DNA from: a virus
Strand: one strand, 5' to 3'
IMG/VR virus record: IMGVR_UViG_3300042516_002489
Coordinates: 1 to 64,000 of that record
Length of the DNA stretch: 64,000 nucleotides
In this document: one piece after another, positions 31,349-38,555 of the stretch
Layout of the letters: each line of letters begins with the position of its first letter
How positions within the stretch are numbered: position 1 is the stretch's first letter
Program-made: the position numbers and the translations under genes
Notes under the pieces: generated by a model
What the model was told of the DNA's origin: nothing
The model's database searches: none
Seen by the model: only the letters and a program-made list of their open reading frames with translations

Positions 31349-32371
31349 ATGGCACATGACCTAGAAACACAAAACGGAAAAACATCTTTTGCATCTTTCC
31401 GTGAACCTGCATGGCATGGATTGGGTACCGTATTCACAGAGGAAAAAACAACCGTTGAAATGCTGGAAGCAGCAAATCTAAATGGTTGGAATGTTCGTCT
31501 TGAGGATTTGGAAACCCCATCACATCTAACAAGCGACAAGTCATACCAATATGTCTTGCGTACAAATCCTACCGATAACACCCAGACCGATATTCTCGGC
31601 GTAGTTGGTGAGCGTTATCATGTATTGCAGAATGAGGATTTATTTTCATTCGGTGATAATATCCTAGACGGCGGTGGTCGTTGGGAAACCGCTGGCTCAA
31701 TCAAGGGTGGTCGTGTTGTGTTCGGTGCATTAGCACTAGAGCGTGAAACAATCCTAGACCCTAACGGCGTAAGTGATAAGGTAAAAACTTATTTGCTTAT
31801 CAACACATCACACGATGGCTCAATCGCTATTCAAGCAAGCATAACACCCGTTCGTGTTGTGTGCGCTAATACTCTCAACCTTGCTCTTGGTGGCGTAGGT
31901 CGTAAGAAAAATAAAGGCATCAAGCAATCATTCAAGATTCGCCACACACAAACTGCAAATGGTAAAGTGCAGATTGCTCGTGAGACTCTTGGTCTTGCTA
32001 ATGCTTACATGGATGAATTTGATATTATGGCTAAGGCTATGATTGAAAAAGAAGTCAATGCTCTTGATTTCAACAAAATCATTCTCGCCGCATATCCTAA
32101 GCCAGAAAAAGATGCTAAGGGTTCAATCAAGAAGTGGGAAAATAAAGTTGATGTTATCAACGATATTTACACTGGTGAATTCAATGGCATGATTGCTGGC
32201 AATGCGTGGGGTGCTTTCAATGCACTTACTGAGCGCCTTGATTGGTACCGTTCTGCTCGTGGTGGTTCTAACGAATCTATCCTTGCAAGCGCAAGCGGAT
32301 TTGACCCTGCTATCAACGCAGAAAAAAATCGCTTACTAAAAGTTGTGCAAGGCGTAATGTCTCTCGCATAA
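31349..32371 (+). CDS. DUF932/TIGR03299-like phage-plasmid protein
   Basis: 340 residues. The N-terminal FREPAWHGLGTVFTEEKTTV, then GVVGERYHVLQNEDLFSFGD, GGGRWETAGSIKGGRVVFGA, VKTYLLINTSHDGSIAIQAS and TPVRVVCANTLNLAL match the DUF932 phage/plasmid-like family. Members are widespread on mobile elements, and their biochemical role is not established. AGAAAAGAG precedes the ATG. It has its own control module upstream, and a hairpin repeat and tRNA downstream. Confidence 0.85.
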   Translation: MAHDLETQNGKTSFASFREPAWHGLGTVFTEEKTTVEMLEAANLNGWNVRLEDLETPSHLTSDKSYQYVLRTNPTDNTQTDILGVVGERYHVLQNEDLFSFGDNILDGGGRWETAGSIKGGRVVFGALALERETILDPNGVSDKVKTYLLINTSHDGSIAIQASITPVRVVCANTLNLALGGVGRKKNKGIKQSFKIRHTQTANGKVQIARETLGLANAYMDEFDIMAKAMIEKEVNALDFNKIILAAYPKPEKDAKGSIKKWENKVDVINDIYTGEFNGMIAGNAWGAFNALTERLDWYRSARGGSNESILASASGFDPAINAEKNRLLKVVQGVMSLA

Positions 32372-32381
32372 TAAAATATCC

Positions 32382-32404
32382 TGAGCAAGATAAAAAACTG
32401 CTCA
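32382..32404 (+). repeat. TGAGCA/TGCTCA hairpin repeat, copy 7
   Basis: Perfect 6-bp stem with an A-rich loop, 10 nt after the stop of the DUF932-like gene and 7 nt before tRNA-Asp. Confidence 0.65.
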
Positions 32405-32410
32405 CCATTT

Positions 32411-32487
32411 GGTTCCGTAGTTTAGTTGGTTAGAACGCTACCCTGTCACGGTAGAGGTCGTGGGTTCAAGTCCCATCGGAGCCGCCA
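32411..32487 (+). tRNA. tRNA-Asp (GTC)
   Basis: Full cloverleaf. Acceptor GGTTCCG/CGGAGCC with one G-T pair, anticodon loop CTGTCAC with GTC, canonical T-loop (TTCAAGT), G73 as expected for Asp, and an encoded CCA (32485-32487). Confidence 0.95.
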
Positions 32488-32584
32488 AAGTAATCTCAAG
32501 ATCTTGCGGGCCGGTCTCTATAACATTTTGTTACAAACCTTATTACGGTAGTATGATATTTTTCCCAAATCTCTATTACGGGAC

Positions 32585-32613
32585 TTGCTATTTTTTCCCA
32601 GTTCGGGTACAAT
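32585..32613 (+). promoter_or_regulatory. Promoter of the 32.6-33.6 kb operon
   Basis: TTGCTA, 17 nt, TACAAT. Upstream (32.50-32.58 kb) lie TTACGG words and a TTTTTTCCCAG word also present at 36.69 kb. Confidence 0.6.
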
Positions 32614-32643
32614 TAATATATACCTACTAACCAAAGGACCACC

Positions 32644-33069
32644 ATGAGAGAAAGATCAAAAGGCTATATTGGCCAAATCGTTGACGGTAAGAAACTAGCC
32701 ACAATTGCAAACAACATCTATCGTCTACAGTATAGTAATGACTTTAGTGAATGTACAGTAGATAATCTTCTACTCGTTACCCTGGATGAAAAAAATGTAT
32801 TTGGCGATAACAAGTACGCTTTGGTTTGTTCAGAAGGCGTTGGCTGGGAGCAGGATACTTATGGATGTTTAGAAGTACCAACTAACATTGGTCAAATGGG
32901 TCTATGGAATGGAAGAGTGTTTATATCAGTAGACACTGTTAAAGAATGTCTATCAGATCAAATAGCAGATATCGCAGACTATATCCGTGTCTTTGGTGAC
33001 CGACTAGAGCGCAACTGTGACCTATGGCAATCCAAAATGTCAGTGGCAAAGGATATGATAGTAGTATGA
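32644..33069 (+). CDS. Hypothetical protein
   Basis: 141 residues. A beta-rich N-terminal domain (GYIGQIVDGKKLATIANNIY, LLLVTLDEKNVFGDNKYALV), then a helical C-terminus (SDQIADIADYIRVFGDRLER). AAAGGACC precedes the ATG. No family recognised. Confidence 0.7.
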   Translation: MRERSKGYIGQIVDGKKLATIANNIYRLQYSNDFSECTVDNLLLVTLDEKNVFGDNKYALVCSEGVGWEQDTYGCLEVPTNIGQMGLWNGRVFISVDTVKECLSDQIADIADYIRVFGDRLERNCDLWQSKMSVAKDMIVV

Positions 33070-33227
33070 CCACAACATACAAACCATACACAATATCAGA
33101 ACTCGTAAATGAGATTTATGAGGATAACCTATCGCATTTTGAGTTTGAGGAAAACATGGGGGGAGACCCTTGTGATTGCCATTTACATATTACCATGAAC
33201 ACTATTGTCAAGTATTGGGGAGAGTAA
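33066..33227 (+). CDS. Small hypothetical protein
   Basis: 53 residues from ATG 33066, chosen for its ATGA overlap with the previous stop. Sequence has TISELVNEIYEDNLSHFEFE and a Cys/His motif (DPCDCHLHIT). Confidence 0.62.
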   Translation: MTTTYKPYTISELVNEIYEDNLSHFEFEENMGGDPCDCHLHITMNTIVKYWGE

Positions 33228-33394
33228 TGCTAGGTTATACAATGAATGATTTAAACAACATGAAGTATGGTGTTGACTCTGCTCTACTTGTTCTTGATTC
33301 AGATGAGCACCCTGCTATTCATAATTATCTAGTTACCGCTTCAGATTTCTTGGGTGGTCTATGGGCAGAAGGGTATTTTGACAATGTGGACTAA
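33227..33394 (+). CDS. Small helical protein
   Basis: 55 residues from ATG 33227 (TAATG coupling). Segments MNDLNNMKYGVDSALLVLDS and ASDFLGGLWAEGYFDNV. No family recognised. Confidence 0.6.
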   Translation: MLGYTMNDLNNMKYGVDSALLVLDSDEHPAIHNYLVTASDFLGGLWAEGYFDNVD

Positions 33395-33599
33395 GTATGA
33401 TTATCTCTGTACTGATTGTGATGCCCTTATAGAGATTACTGCTTGTGCTGATGTTTGGAAAGATCCCGCCTGTATTTGCGGGGGACTAGGGGTAGTTATC
33501 CTATTATCAGAATCAGGTGCAAGAGGACCCCTGTTAGAGGATGTGAGGAAGGTCACACCCCGTGAAGTTGTAAAAATCAACACCAACCCCTATAATTAA
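33384..33599 (+). CDS. Zinc-ribbon-type protein
   Basis: 71 residues from ATG 33384, overlapping the previous gene by 11 nt. N-terminal YLCTDCDALIEITA and ACICGGLGVVI form the Cys array. The C-terminus is basic. It resembles small ribbon proteins of actinophages. Confidence 0.62.
   Translation: MWTKYDYLCTDCDALIEITACADVWKDPACICGGLGVVILLSESGARGPLLEDVRKVTPREVVKINTNPYN
33568..33596 (+). promoter_or_regulatory. Promoter inside the 3' end of the zinc-ribbon gene
   Basis: TTGTAA, 17 nt, TATAAT. Drives the 33.6-35.0 kb operon. Confidence 0.65.
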
Positions 33600-33623
33600 T
33601 ATATAGACCTAAAGGAGACCCAA

Positions 33624-33812
33624 ATGCCAATGTATGACATTAAAGTAGTTGTTGAATATATGTATGAAGTAGAAGCAGAAAACGAAGCAGAAGCCGAGGA
33701 ACAAGGCTGGCACTACGAGGACTATGCTTATTCAGGTGAAGTGTATTCAATTGATGTAGATGAAAAACCTGAAGAAGATGAAGAAGTAGAGTTAGATGAG
33801 GAAGTAATCTAA
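33624..33812 (+). CDS. Acidic protein
   Basis: 62 residues, very acidic. A beta start (MYDIKVVVEYMYEVEAENEA), then EEQGWHYEDYAYSGEVYSID and a Glu-rich tail. Short phage proteins of this look are common; function unknown. GGAG precedes the ATG. Confidence 0.66.
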   Translation: MPMYDIKVVVEYMYEVEAENEAEAEEQGWHYEDYAYSGEVYSIDVDEKPEEDEEVELDEEVI

Positions 33813-34012
33813 TGGACATACAAACCTTCAAAGAGTATCTTAAGTTACATCTTCTCTCTCTAGAGCAAGACTCAGAGCGCCTTGAAGCAGTAATGAATCA
33901 ATACAACAACTTTGAGGATGACTCATACCGTGAATTGGAGATTGAAGATATCTCTACTAATGGACAGATTATTGCCTGCTACCACTTACTAGGAGTACTA
34001 GATGAGCACTAA
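33812..34012 (+). CDS. Helical hypothetical protein
   Basis: 66 residues, mostly helical (FKEYLKLHLLSLEQDSERLE, GQIIACYHLLGVLDE). TAATG coupling to the previous gene. Confidence 0.64.
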   Translation: MDIQTFKEYLKLHLLSLEQDSERLEAVMNQYNNFEDDSYRELEIEDISTNGQIIACYHLLGVLDEH

Positions 34013-34235
34013 GTATCCTTTCATCCCCCAACATTTAGAAAAAGCCCTTGAAGATGTAACTATCCCATTAATCGATCTCATGCACGGAGAACTTAAAAAC
34101 CTTATGCTTGAGTGGGAAAGTAAAGAGTTTGAGGATAAGCAGTGGGCAGAGGGCTACAAAGACTGCTTGACAGACCTGTACTGCCTAACGTATAATTTAT
34201 CTATAGACAGAAAACGCATAGAGGAGACCCGATGA
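34002..34235 (+). CDS. Helical hypothetical protein
   Basis: 77 residues (IPLIDLMHGELKNLMLEWES, EGYKDCLTDLYCLTYNLSID). Shares the pattern EGYKDCLTDLYxLxYxL with the next protein (EGFAEGLATAYHLVYDRE), so the two are probably tandem paralogues. Confidence 0.66.
   Translation: MSTKYPFIPQHLEKALEDVTIPLIDLMHGELKNLMLEWESKEFEDKQWAEGYKDCLTDLYCLTYNLSIDRKRIEETR
34167..34196 (+). promoter_or_regulatory. Consensus-like promoter inside a coding region
   Basis: TTGACA, 18 nt, TATAAT: both hexamers match the sigma70 consensus. It is located inside 34002-34235 and would start transcripts for 34232 onward. Confidence 0.65.
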
Positions 34236-34444
34236 CACCACAAGAAATGTTAGAACAAATGATTGACGCTGCTTGGCAAGACTTTGCTGAGATTTCTAAA
34301 GCAGAAGAAGAAGACGACTACAGCGATGCCATGGTATCTATGGACCGTACCCGTGCAGAGGGGTTTGCTGAGGGACTTGCAACTGCATACCATTTAGTGT
34401 ATGATAGAGAGTACCTACCACAAGAAATCGCAGGTGACGAATAA
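34232..34444 (+). CDS. Acidic helical protein
   Basis: 70 residues (PQEMLEQMIDAAWQDFAEIS, RAEGFAEGLATAYHLVYDRE). ATGA overlap with the previous gene, GAGGAG upstream. Likely tandem paralogue of the upstream gene. Confidence 0.66.
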   Translation: MTPQEMLEQMIDAAWQDFAEISKAEEEDDYSDAMVSMDRTRAEGFAEGLATAYHLVYDREYLPQEIAGDE

Positions 34445-34629
34445 TGCCTAAATGTTTAGACTGTAATAATACTACCCGCTTTTGGTATGTAGAAGTAAGC
34501 CACAAACTTGGTATGTATGCCGAGGACGGCACAATGGAGGATGTAGAGGATGACTACTACGATGAAGTAGAAACCTCAACTGGAGAGTGTGCAGAGTGCG
34601 AGTCTAAGAATATCGAGGGGCCACTCTAA
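34444..34629 (+). CDS. Zinc-ribbon protein
   Basis: 61 residues with N-terminal CLDCNNTTRFWYVEVSHK and C-terminal GECAECESKN, a two-knuckle ribbon around an acidic insert. TAATG coupling on both sides. Confidence 0.68.
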   Translation: MPKCLDCNNTTRFWYVEVSHKLGMYAEDGTMEDVEDDYYDEVETSTGECAECESKNIEGPL

Positions 34630-35057
34630 TGGATACCTTTATTGAGATGGACTTTGACGAGTGGTGTGATACATATAAGCCAATCCCTAATAATATAGAG
34701 ACTAATGCCTCTTTTGACGGGACCATGTTTGAGACTTATGGTGATGAGGTAGAGTTTGTCAAGAAGGCTGACCCTGCTCATATATGGACCTATGGTGACG
34801 GAGATGATGGTGGGTCTTACATATGGAACGGCTGGTCTTTTGTTAATCGAATAGGATACTTTATCACTGAGGTTCCTTGTCCCGCTGATACTACGATTCA
34901 AATTAAGGTTAGTTCTTATTGGTTTTATTGCGAAGCCTGCAGTGCAGAGATTGAGGATGATGGCCAATTAATTAATGATAAATACTACGAGTTGGGTTTT
35001 TGCCCAGAATGTGCTACAGTAGAACAGAAGGCAGAGGCAGAAAGGGAATCAGATTAA
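34629..35057 (+). CDS. Hypothetical protein with a zinc ribbon
   Basis: 142 residues. The first 95 have an acidic/aromatic pattern (TFIEMDFDEWCDTYKP, GGSYIWNGWSFVNRIGYFIT); the C-terminal part has FYCEACSAEIEDDG and LGFCPECATVEQ. TAATG start. No named family. Confidence 0.7.
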   Translation: MDTFIEMDFDEWCDTYKPIPNNIETNASFDGTMFETYGDEVEFVKKADPAHIWTYGDGDDGGSYIWNGWSFVNRIGYFITEVPCPADTTIQIKVSSYWFYCEACSAEIEDDGQLINDKYYELGFCPECATVEQKAEAERESD

Positions 35058-35144
35058 GTTATTACAATTCTTGATGACTTGGTTTGCAATAACAATAACA
35101 ATATGGTTTGTCACAGGACACCTATAACACCAAAGGAGAAATAT

Positions 35145-35474
35145 ATGAAAGCAGTACTAACAGATTTAGTTTATGCAGGTTCGTTTGGAGTTGACTCAGG
35201 TCAAGCAATGGTAGGTGACCCCTGCTATCTAGATGACTGGGATACAAATAAAAGTGAGGAATGGAATCTAGAAGGCAAGGTTGGCCAGTACTCCTATCAA
35301 GGGGCAAGCGCAACAACCTTGGAGTCGGACTATGGCTCTCTTGGGTTTCATAATGCTGTAGTATTTTCTACAGGTTATGGCGATGGTGTCTATCCTGTCT
35401 ATGTACAAATGAACGATGATGGTCGAGTCTCTAAGGTCGTAATTGATTTTGAGGGAGAACTTGATAATGAATAA
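35145..35474 (+). CDS. Conserved phage-type protein with GDPCYL motif
   Basis: 109 residues from ATG 35145, behind AAAGGAG. Motifs: AGSFGVDSGQAMVGDPCYLD, LGFHNAVVFSTGYGDGVYPV and RVSKVVIDF. Similar GDPCYL/GDGxYPVY proteins occur in phages and bacteria, without a known function. The upstream ATG at 35079 gives an Asn-rich, unlikely extension. Confidence 0.72.
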   Translation: MKAVLTDLVYAGSFGVDSGQAMVGDPCYLDDWDTNKSEEWNLEGKVGQYSYQGASATTLESDYGSLGFHNAVVFSTGYGDGVYPVYVQMNDDGRVSKVVIDFEGELDNE

Positions 35475-35622
35475 GGATGATCTTAATATTAAATTAAATC
35501 AGGCGCAGCAATTGCTATGGGGTGGGTCTGAGACAGAAAATATTGAAGCCCATAACATTATTGCTAAGTTAATTGGAGACCTAGAAGAGGACCCCTATGT
35601 GGACACAGCCGACATTGTTTGA
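35467..35622 (+). CDS. Small helical protein
   Basis: 51 residues (DDLNIKLNQAQQLLWGGSET, NIIAKLIGDLEEDPYVDTAD). Overlaps the previous stop by 8 nt. Function unknown. Confidence 0.6.
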   Translation: MNKDDLNIKLNQAQQLLWGGSETENIEAHNIIAKLIGDLEEDPYVDTADIV

Positions 35623-35665
35623 TATCATTGAAGTAAACACCTACGACCTAAAGGAGCAAGAATAA
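35597..35665 (+). CDS. 22-residue peptide with a sliding-clamp-like motif
   Basis: The product starts MWTQPTLFDIIEVN. QPTLF matches the QxxLF form of beta sliding-clamp-binding motifs. The frame overlaps the upstream gene in another phase and ends exactly at the next ATG (TAATG). Either a clamp-binding micropeptide or chance; the tight fit favours use. Confidence 0.45.
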   Translation: MWTQPTLFDIIEVNTYDLKEQE

Positions 35666-36030
35666 TGGGAGCACGTATAAATTTTGTATTCAAGGATTCA
35701 GAGGACGGACCTAGCGTGGTCCTATACAGCCACTGGGGCCAGGATTCATGGGAGACTGATATCGCAGAGGCCCTAAGACATGCAGCGCCACGCTGGTTTG
35801 ATGCCGCATATGGTACCCGCATGATGATTAGTTATTTAATCCAACACAACATTCTTGATGAGACAGGGTTTGGCCTATACGCTATTAATGGGACCAACTA
35901 CGACCTAGGCGAGCAGACGGTAGTCATCGACTTTACTAACAAGACTATCACTGATAATGTGCCCGTGGAATGGGAAGCATTTATTAATGCATATGCACCA
36001 AAGGTTTTTGCTGAGCAAGACTTGGGGTAG
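35665..36030 (+). CDS. Hypothetical protein
   Basis: 121 residues, behind AAAGGAG. Segments INFVFKDSEDGPSVVLYSHW, ALRHAAPRWFDAAYGTRMMI and GTNYDLGEQTVVIDFTNKTI. An alpha/beta domain. Similar proteins are known from phages without assigned function. Confidence 0.72.
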   Translation: MGARINFVFKDSEDGPSVVLYSHWGQDSWETDIAEALRHAAPRWFDAAYGTRMMISYLIQHNILDETGFGLYAINGTNYDLGEQTVVIDFTNKTITDNVPVEWEAFINAYAPKVFAEQDLG

Positions 36031-36052
36031 GGTCATCCCAGTCTAAGGGGTC

Positions 36053-36096
36053 GAGGGGGCAGTGCTGTGGTGGGCTTGCCCTCTCCCCCACTTTTT
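36053..36096 (+). terminator. Probable Rho-independent terminator
   Basis: GAGGGGGCA pairs with TGCCCTCTC (one G-T pair), 15-nt loop, then CCCCCAC and T5. A TGGTATAAT box follows at 36096-36104 for the next gene. Confidence 0.6.
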
Positions 36097-36121
36097 GGTA
36101 TAATGAATTGAGAGGAGTACC

Positions 36122-36355
36122 ATGTATCGTATCAGTAAAACTATAACTAAAACAAATGAAGAAAAAGTCGCTGAAAAGATTGGCGTACTACTATCAGATT
36201 TTCATCTTGACTTAGAAAAGGTTGGGGTCTATATGGCTCGTAGTCTTCCTTATCTTGTTTTTCGCAGGGGACTTGAAGTACTGGAGTCTGCCCAATTCCA
36301 ACTTGACATAGTAGAACAAAAGAGAGTAGAATATAACCATGACCGACTTTTCTAA
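36122..36355 (+). CDS. Helical hypothetical protein
   Basis: 77 residues, behind GAGAGGAG. Helical (TNEEKVAEKIGVLLSDFHLD, FRRGLEVLESAQFQLDIVEQ). Overlaps the next gene by 17 nt. No family recognised. Confidence 0.68.
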   Translation: MYRISKTITKTNEEKVAEKIGVLLSDFHLDLEKVGVYMARSLPYLVFRRGLEVLESAQFQLDIVEQKRVEYNHDRLF

Positions 36356-36605
36356 TATATGCGATATCTTAGGACAACTCTATGAAGACTATAGTGAAGA
36401 CCCAGGGTTCAGAGAGTTCATAGAATTCAACGACATTGGTTTGCCACTTGCTTATTTGGCACAAGAGAATTTGTGCGCTGTAAGTAGCGACGGAGAAAAA
36501 TATGTTGCTGAAACTTGGCAACTATTCTTGGCTTCTCTAAACCTTGAAGACGAAGGTTTTGAAAGTCTTGACGAAGTGCTTTCTGCTTCAAGCAACGGGG
36601 AGTGA
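36339..36605 (+). CDS. Conserved protein, paralogue of 53117-53419
   Basis: 88 residues. The core ICDILGQLYEDYSED, FIEFNDIGLPLAYLAQE and YVAETWQLFLASLNLED aligns clearly with the minus-strand gene at 53 kb. The two copies lie in oppositely oriented blocks. All-helical; function unknown. Confidence 0.72.
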   Translation: MTDFSNICDILGQLYEDYSEDPGFREFIEFNDIGLPLAYLAQENLCAVSSDGEKYVAETWQLFLASLNLEDEGFESLDEVLSASSNGE

Positions 36606-36930
36606 TCCCTGCCCTTCGGGGCCGGAGTCTATATCATAGAAAACCATCTATGTCAAACCACATTTCCTAAAAACTTATTACGATAGGGCTATTTTTTTCC
36701 CAGATCCATAGACAAACCTTCAAACCTTATTTCCAAAAAAACATTACGAACCCTAAAAAACTTTTCCCCGTACCAAACCTTATTTCCCAAACCATCAAAC
36801 CAGATATAAAGGTTTGGTATTGTATCTTATACTACTGACATTACGATCATTCTTATTTATCCCCCGATCTAAGGCTGTTTACTAAGCCTATCAAACATTG
36901 TAGAACGGTTTGTAGATGGTACAATAGAAT
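36606..36930. other. Gene-free stretch with CAAACC and ATTACGA repeats
   Basis: 325 nt, AT-rich. Starts with a GCCC-TTCG-GGGC hairpin (36611-36622). Then six CAAACC (36654, 36713, 36721, 36774, 36788, 36796) and two GGTTTG (36811, 36907), plus ATTACGA at 36677, 36743 and 36840. The promoter TTGTAG, 16 nt, TACAAT (36898-36925) ends 5 nt before the next ATG. Confidence 0.65.
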
Positions 36931-37611
36931 ATGGGGAAAAAACAAATCATTCAATTTGAGTCAGTGCATTCAGCACATCCCAATGTAATGATTCCCGCAA
37001 AAAGTTTAGTTCCTAAATGGTTTAAAGATGAAAAACTACTAACACCACCAGAAACAACTTTTAAAAATTGTGTACCTTTTTTGGACTCTTTAATATCTGG
37101 ATATCTGGTAACACTGCCTGTAGACATTCTTGTAACACAACAAGATGGTCATCCAATTATTAACTGGAGACAGTCTAATGATGGTTTGACAATGGTTGGT
37201 TTTAGACTTAATGAATCTATAGACAGGATCCCAACCCCGCATGGGTATCATAAGGATTCTTTCTATTGGCACTTTCCAGTATCATTTAAACTACCCATAG
37301 GGTACAGCGCTTTGTTGACGCAACCAATAAACAGGTTTGATCTTCCATTTCAATCTCTTTCTATAGTCTTGGATGGTGGATATACCCTTGTTCCAGAAGC
37401 CCGTGTCACTTTCTTTATTCGTGAGGGGTTTGAAGGTATCATTCCACAAGGTACTCCGATACTTCAGATCATACCATTTAAAAACGAAGAGTGGGTTGCT
37501 AAAGATACACCAGGTATAGTTGCTGAAGGGCAAAAGAGTAAGGTGCTCTCAAACTCTGTATATGTAGGCTGGTATAAAAAAACATGGTGGGCTAAAAAAA
37601 ATTACAACTAA
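36931..37611 (+). CDS. Conserved phage protein, three-member family, paralogue B
   Basis: 226 residues. Blocks SLVPKWFKDE, NCVPFLDSLISGYLVTLPVD, PIINWRQSNDG, PHGYHKDSFYWHFP, REGFEGIIPQGTPILQIIPF align with 15505-16206 and 42166-42885. It sits between two repeat arrays of the candidate origin. The ATG is 5 nt after TACAAT, so a leaderless mRNA is predicted. Function unknown. Confidence 0.8.
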   Translation: MGKKQIIQFESVHSAHPNVMIPAKSLVPKWFKDEKLLTPPETTFKNCVPFLDSLISGYLVTLPVDILVTQQDGHPIINWRQSNDGLTMVGFRLNESIDRIPTPHGYHKDSFYWHFPVSFKLPIGYSALLTQPINRFDLPFQSLSIVLDGGYTLVPEARVTFFIREGFEGIIPQGTPILQIIPFKNEEWVAKDTPGIVAEGQKSKVLSNSVYVGWYKKTWWAKKNYN

Positions 37612-37819
37612 CTAACAGAATAAGGACATTACGATCCCAGGGGATCTAGCGGGGGATTACGAATGATACCAAATTCCCCTAGCATAATACACACTAAATA
37701 GACAAACCTTTTTTCCTGGTTTTCTAGAAATTATCAAACCTTTTATATATTTTTTCCTGGTTTTTCCTAGATTTTCTGGACATTTTGCTACATTTTGTAG
37801 AGGGTTTTTAGGCTATAAA

Positions 37820-37907
37820 GGTTTGACAAATAGGAGGTTTGGGGGTATAATGTGAGGTTTGGGAATGTGAGGTTTGACATATGAAGGTTTGTGTGATAGG
37901 AGGTTTG
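37820..37907 (-). repeat. Array of six iteron-like GGTTTG repeats
   Basis: GGTTTG at 37820, 37836, 37856, 37871, 37886 and 37902, spaced 16, 20, 15, 15 and 16 nt. Most read RAGGTTTG (AGGAGGTTTGG, TGAGGTTTGGG, TGAGGTTTGAC). Confidence 0.7.
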
Positions 37908-38011
37908 GCCCCTTAGACATTACGACCCCATCTGTCTAAATGCTCAATGCTCCCTTTCTCTCCACTTTCCTCCACTAAAAGAATATCTAAAAAATATCAG
38001 TAAGATTTATC

Positions 38012-38087
38012 TGTGGATAAACCTGTGGATAACTATGTTATATAGCCGTTATCAAACCAGAAATATCAAACCTTTGCCTGTGGATAA
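38012..38087 (-). repeat. Three DnaA boxes (TTATCCACA)
   Basis: Perfect TTATCCACA on the minus strand at 38012-38020, 38024-38032 and 38079-38087. The first two are 12 nt apart, about one helix turn. Confidence 0.65.
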
Positions 38088-38124
38088 CTCGTAGAGTTAC
38101 TCTGATAAACTATCAAACCAGTAG

Positions 38125-38130
38125 TATAAT
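38125..38130 (+). promoter_or_regulatory. -10 box (TATAAT) for a leaderless gene
   Basis: TATAAT ends 6 nt before the ATG at 38137. No ribosome site lies between. Confidence 0.5.
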
Positions 38131-38136
38131 CAACCT

Positions 38137-38244
38137 ATGGACCTAGCAACATTATTCATTTATTGGATATACGGAATGATCGGATTATCAGGTTTGCTAA
38201 TGCTTTGGGCTATTAAAGAGTGTATTTTCCCAGGGGATAAGTAA
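38137..38244 (+). CDS. Membrane microprotein
   Basis: 35 residues with one or two short membrane segments (LFIYWIYGMIGLSGLLMLWA), then IKECIFPGDK. Leaderless start predicted. Confidence 0.5.
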   Translation: MDLATLFIYWIYGMIGLSGLLMLWAIKECIFPGDK

Positions 38245-38246
38245 CC

Positions 38247-38324
38247 ATGGATATGTTGGTTTTCTGCGCTATCCCATATATCCTGGCTATCGCCTTAGCA
38301 TCTTATATCTGGTATAGGGGCTAA
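38247..38324 (+). CDS. Membrane microprotein
   Basis: 25 residues, a single membrane span (LVFCAIPYILAIALASYIWY). It starts 2 nt after the previous stop; the pair may be coupled. Confidence 0.45.
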   Translation: MDMLVFCAIPYILAIALASYIWYRG

Positions 38325-38353
38325 TATCTTATACTAGGGATTACGATGCCCTA

Positions 38354-38382
38354 TTGACTTCCCCCGCAAAATTTGAGATAAT
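38354..38382 (+). promoter_or_regulatory. Promoter with leaderless start at 38389
   Basis: TTGACT, 17 nt, GATAAT; the -10 ends 6 nt before the ATG. ATTACGA (38340) lies just upstream. Confidence 0.6.
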
Positions 38383-38388
38383 GGTTTT

Positions 38389-38553
38389 ATGACTACAAAA
38401 ACAAAATCTCCTACTAAAGTGGAGATAAATATTAAAACCAGCAAGTGGAGATTTTTAGATACCCAACTTGGAGTTTATTCTTTAGAAGAATGGAATACAA
38501 AGAAAGAAGCACACAAGCATGCTGGTAAGTATCGCAGAAAGCATGGGCTATAA
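38389..38553 (+). CDS. Small basic protein
   Basis: 54 residues, basic (TKSPTKVEINIKTSKWRFLD, KKEAHKHAGKYRRKHGL). Beta hairpin and helix likely; nucleic-acid binding plausible. Confidence 0.6.
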   Translation: MTTKTKSPTKVEINIKTSKWRFLDTQLGVYSLEEWNTKKEAHKHAGKYRRKHGL

Positions 38554-38555
38554 GC

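Larger units (their letters stand above)
37612..38136. other. Candidate replication origin with iterons and DnaA boxes
   Basis: 525 nt without genes. It holds six GGTTTG iterons, five CAAACC words (37703, 37735, 38053, 38067, 38114), ATTACGA at 37628, 37656 and 37919, AT-rich tracts with repeated TTTTCCTGG words, and three perfect DnaA boxes. This combination is typical of iteron/DnaA origins; no initiator gene is seen in the window. Confidence 0.6.

Noticed and set aside
37820-37907. CRISPR array
   Set aside because: Repeat units are only about 8 conserved bases with 15-20 nt periodicity; no spacer-repeat structure and no cas genes.
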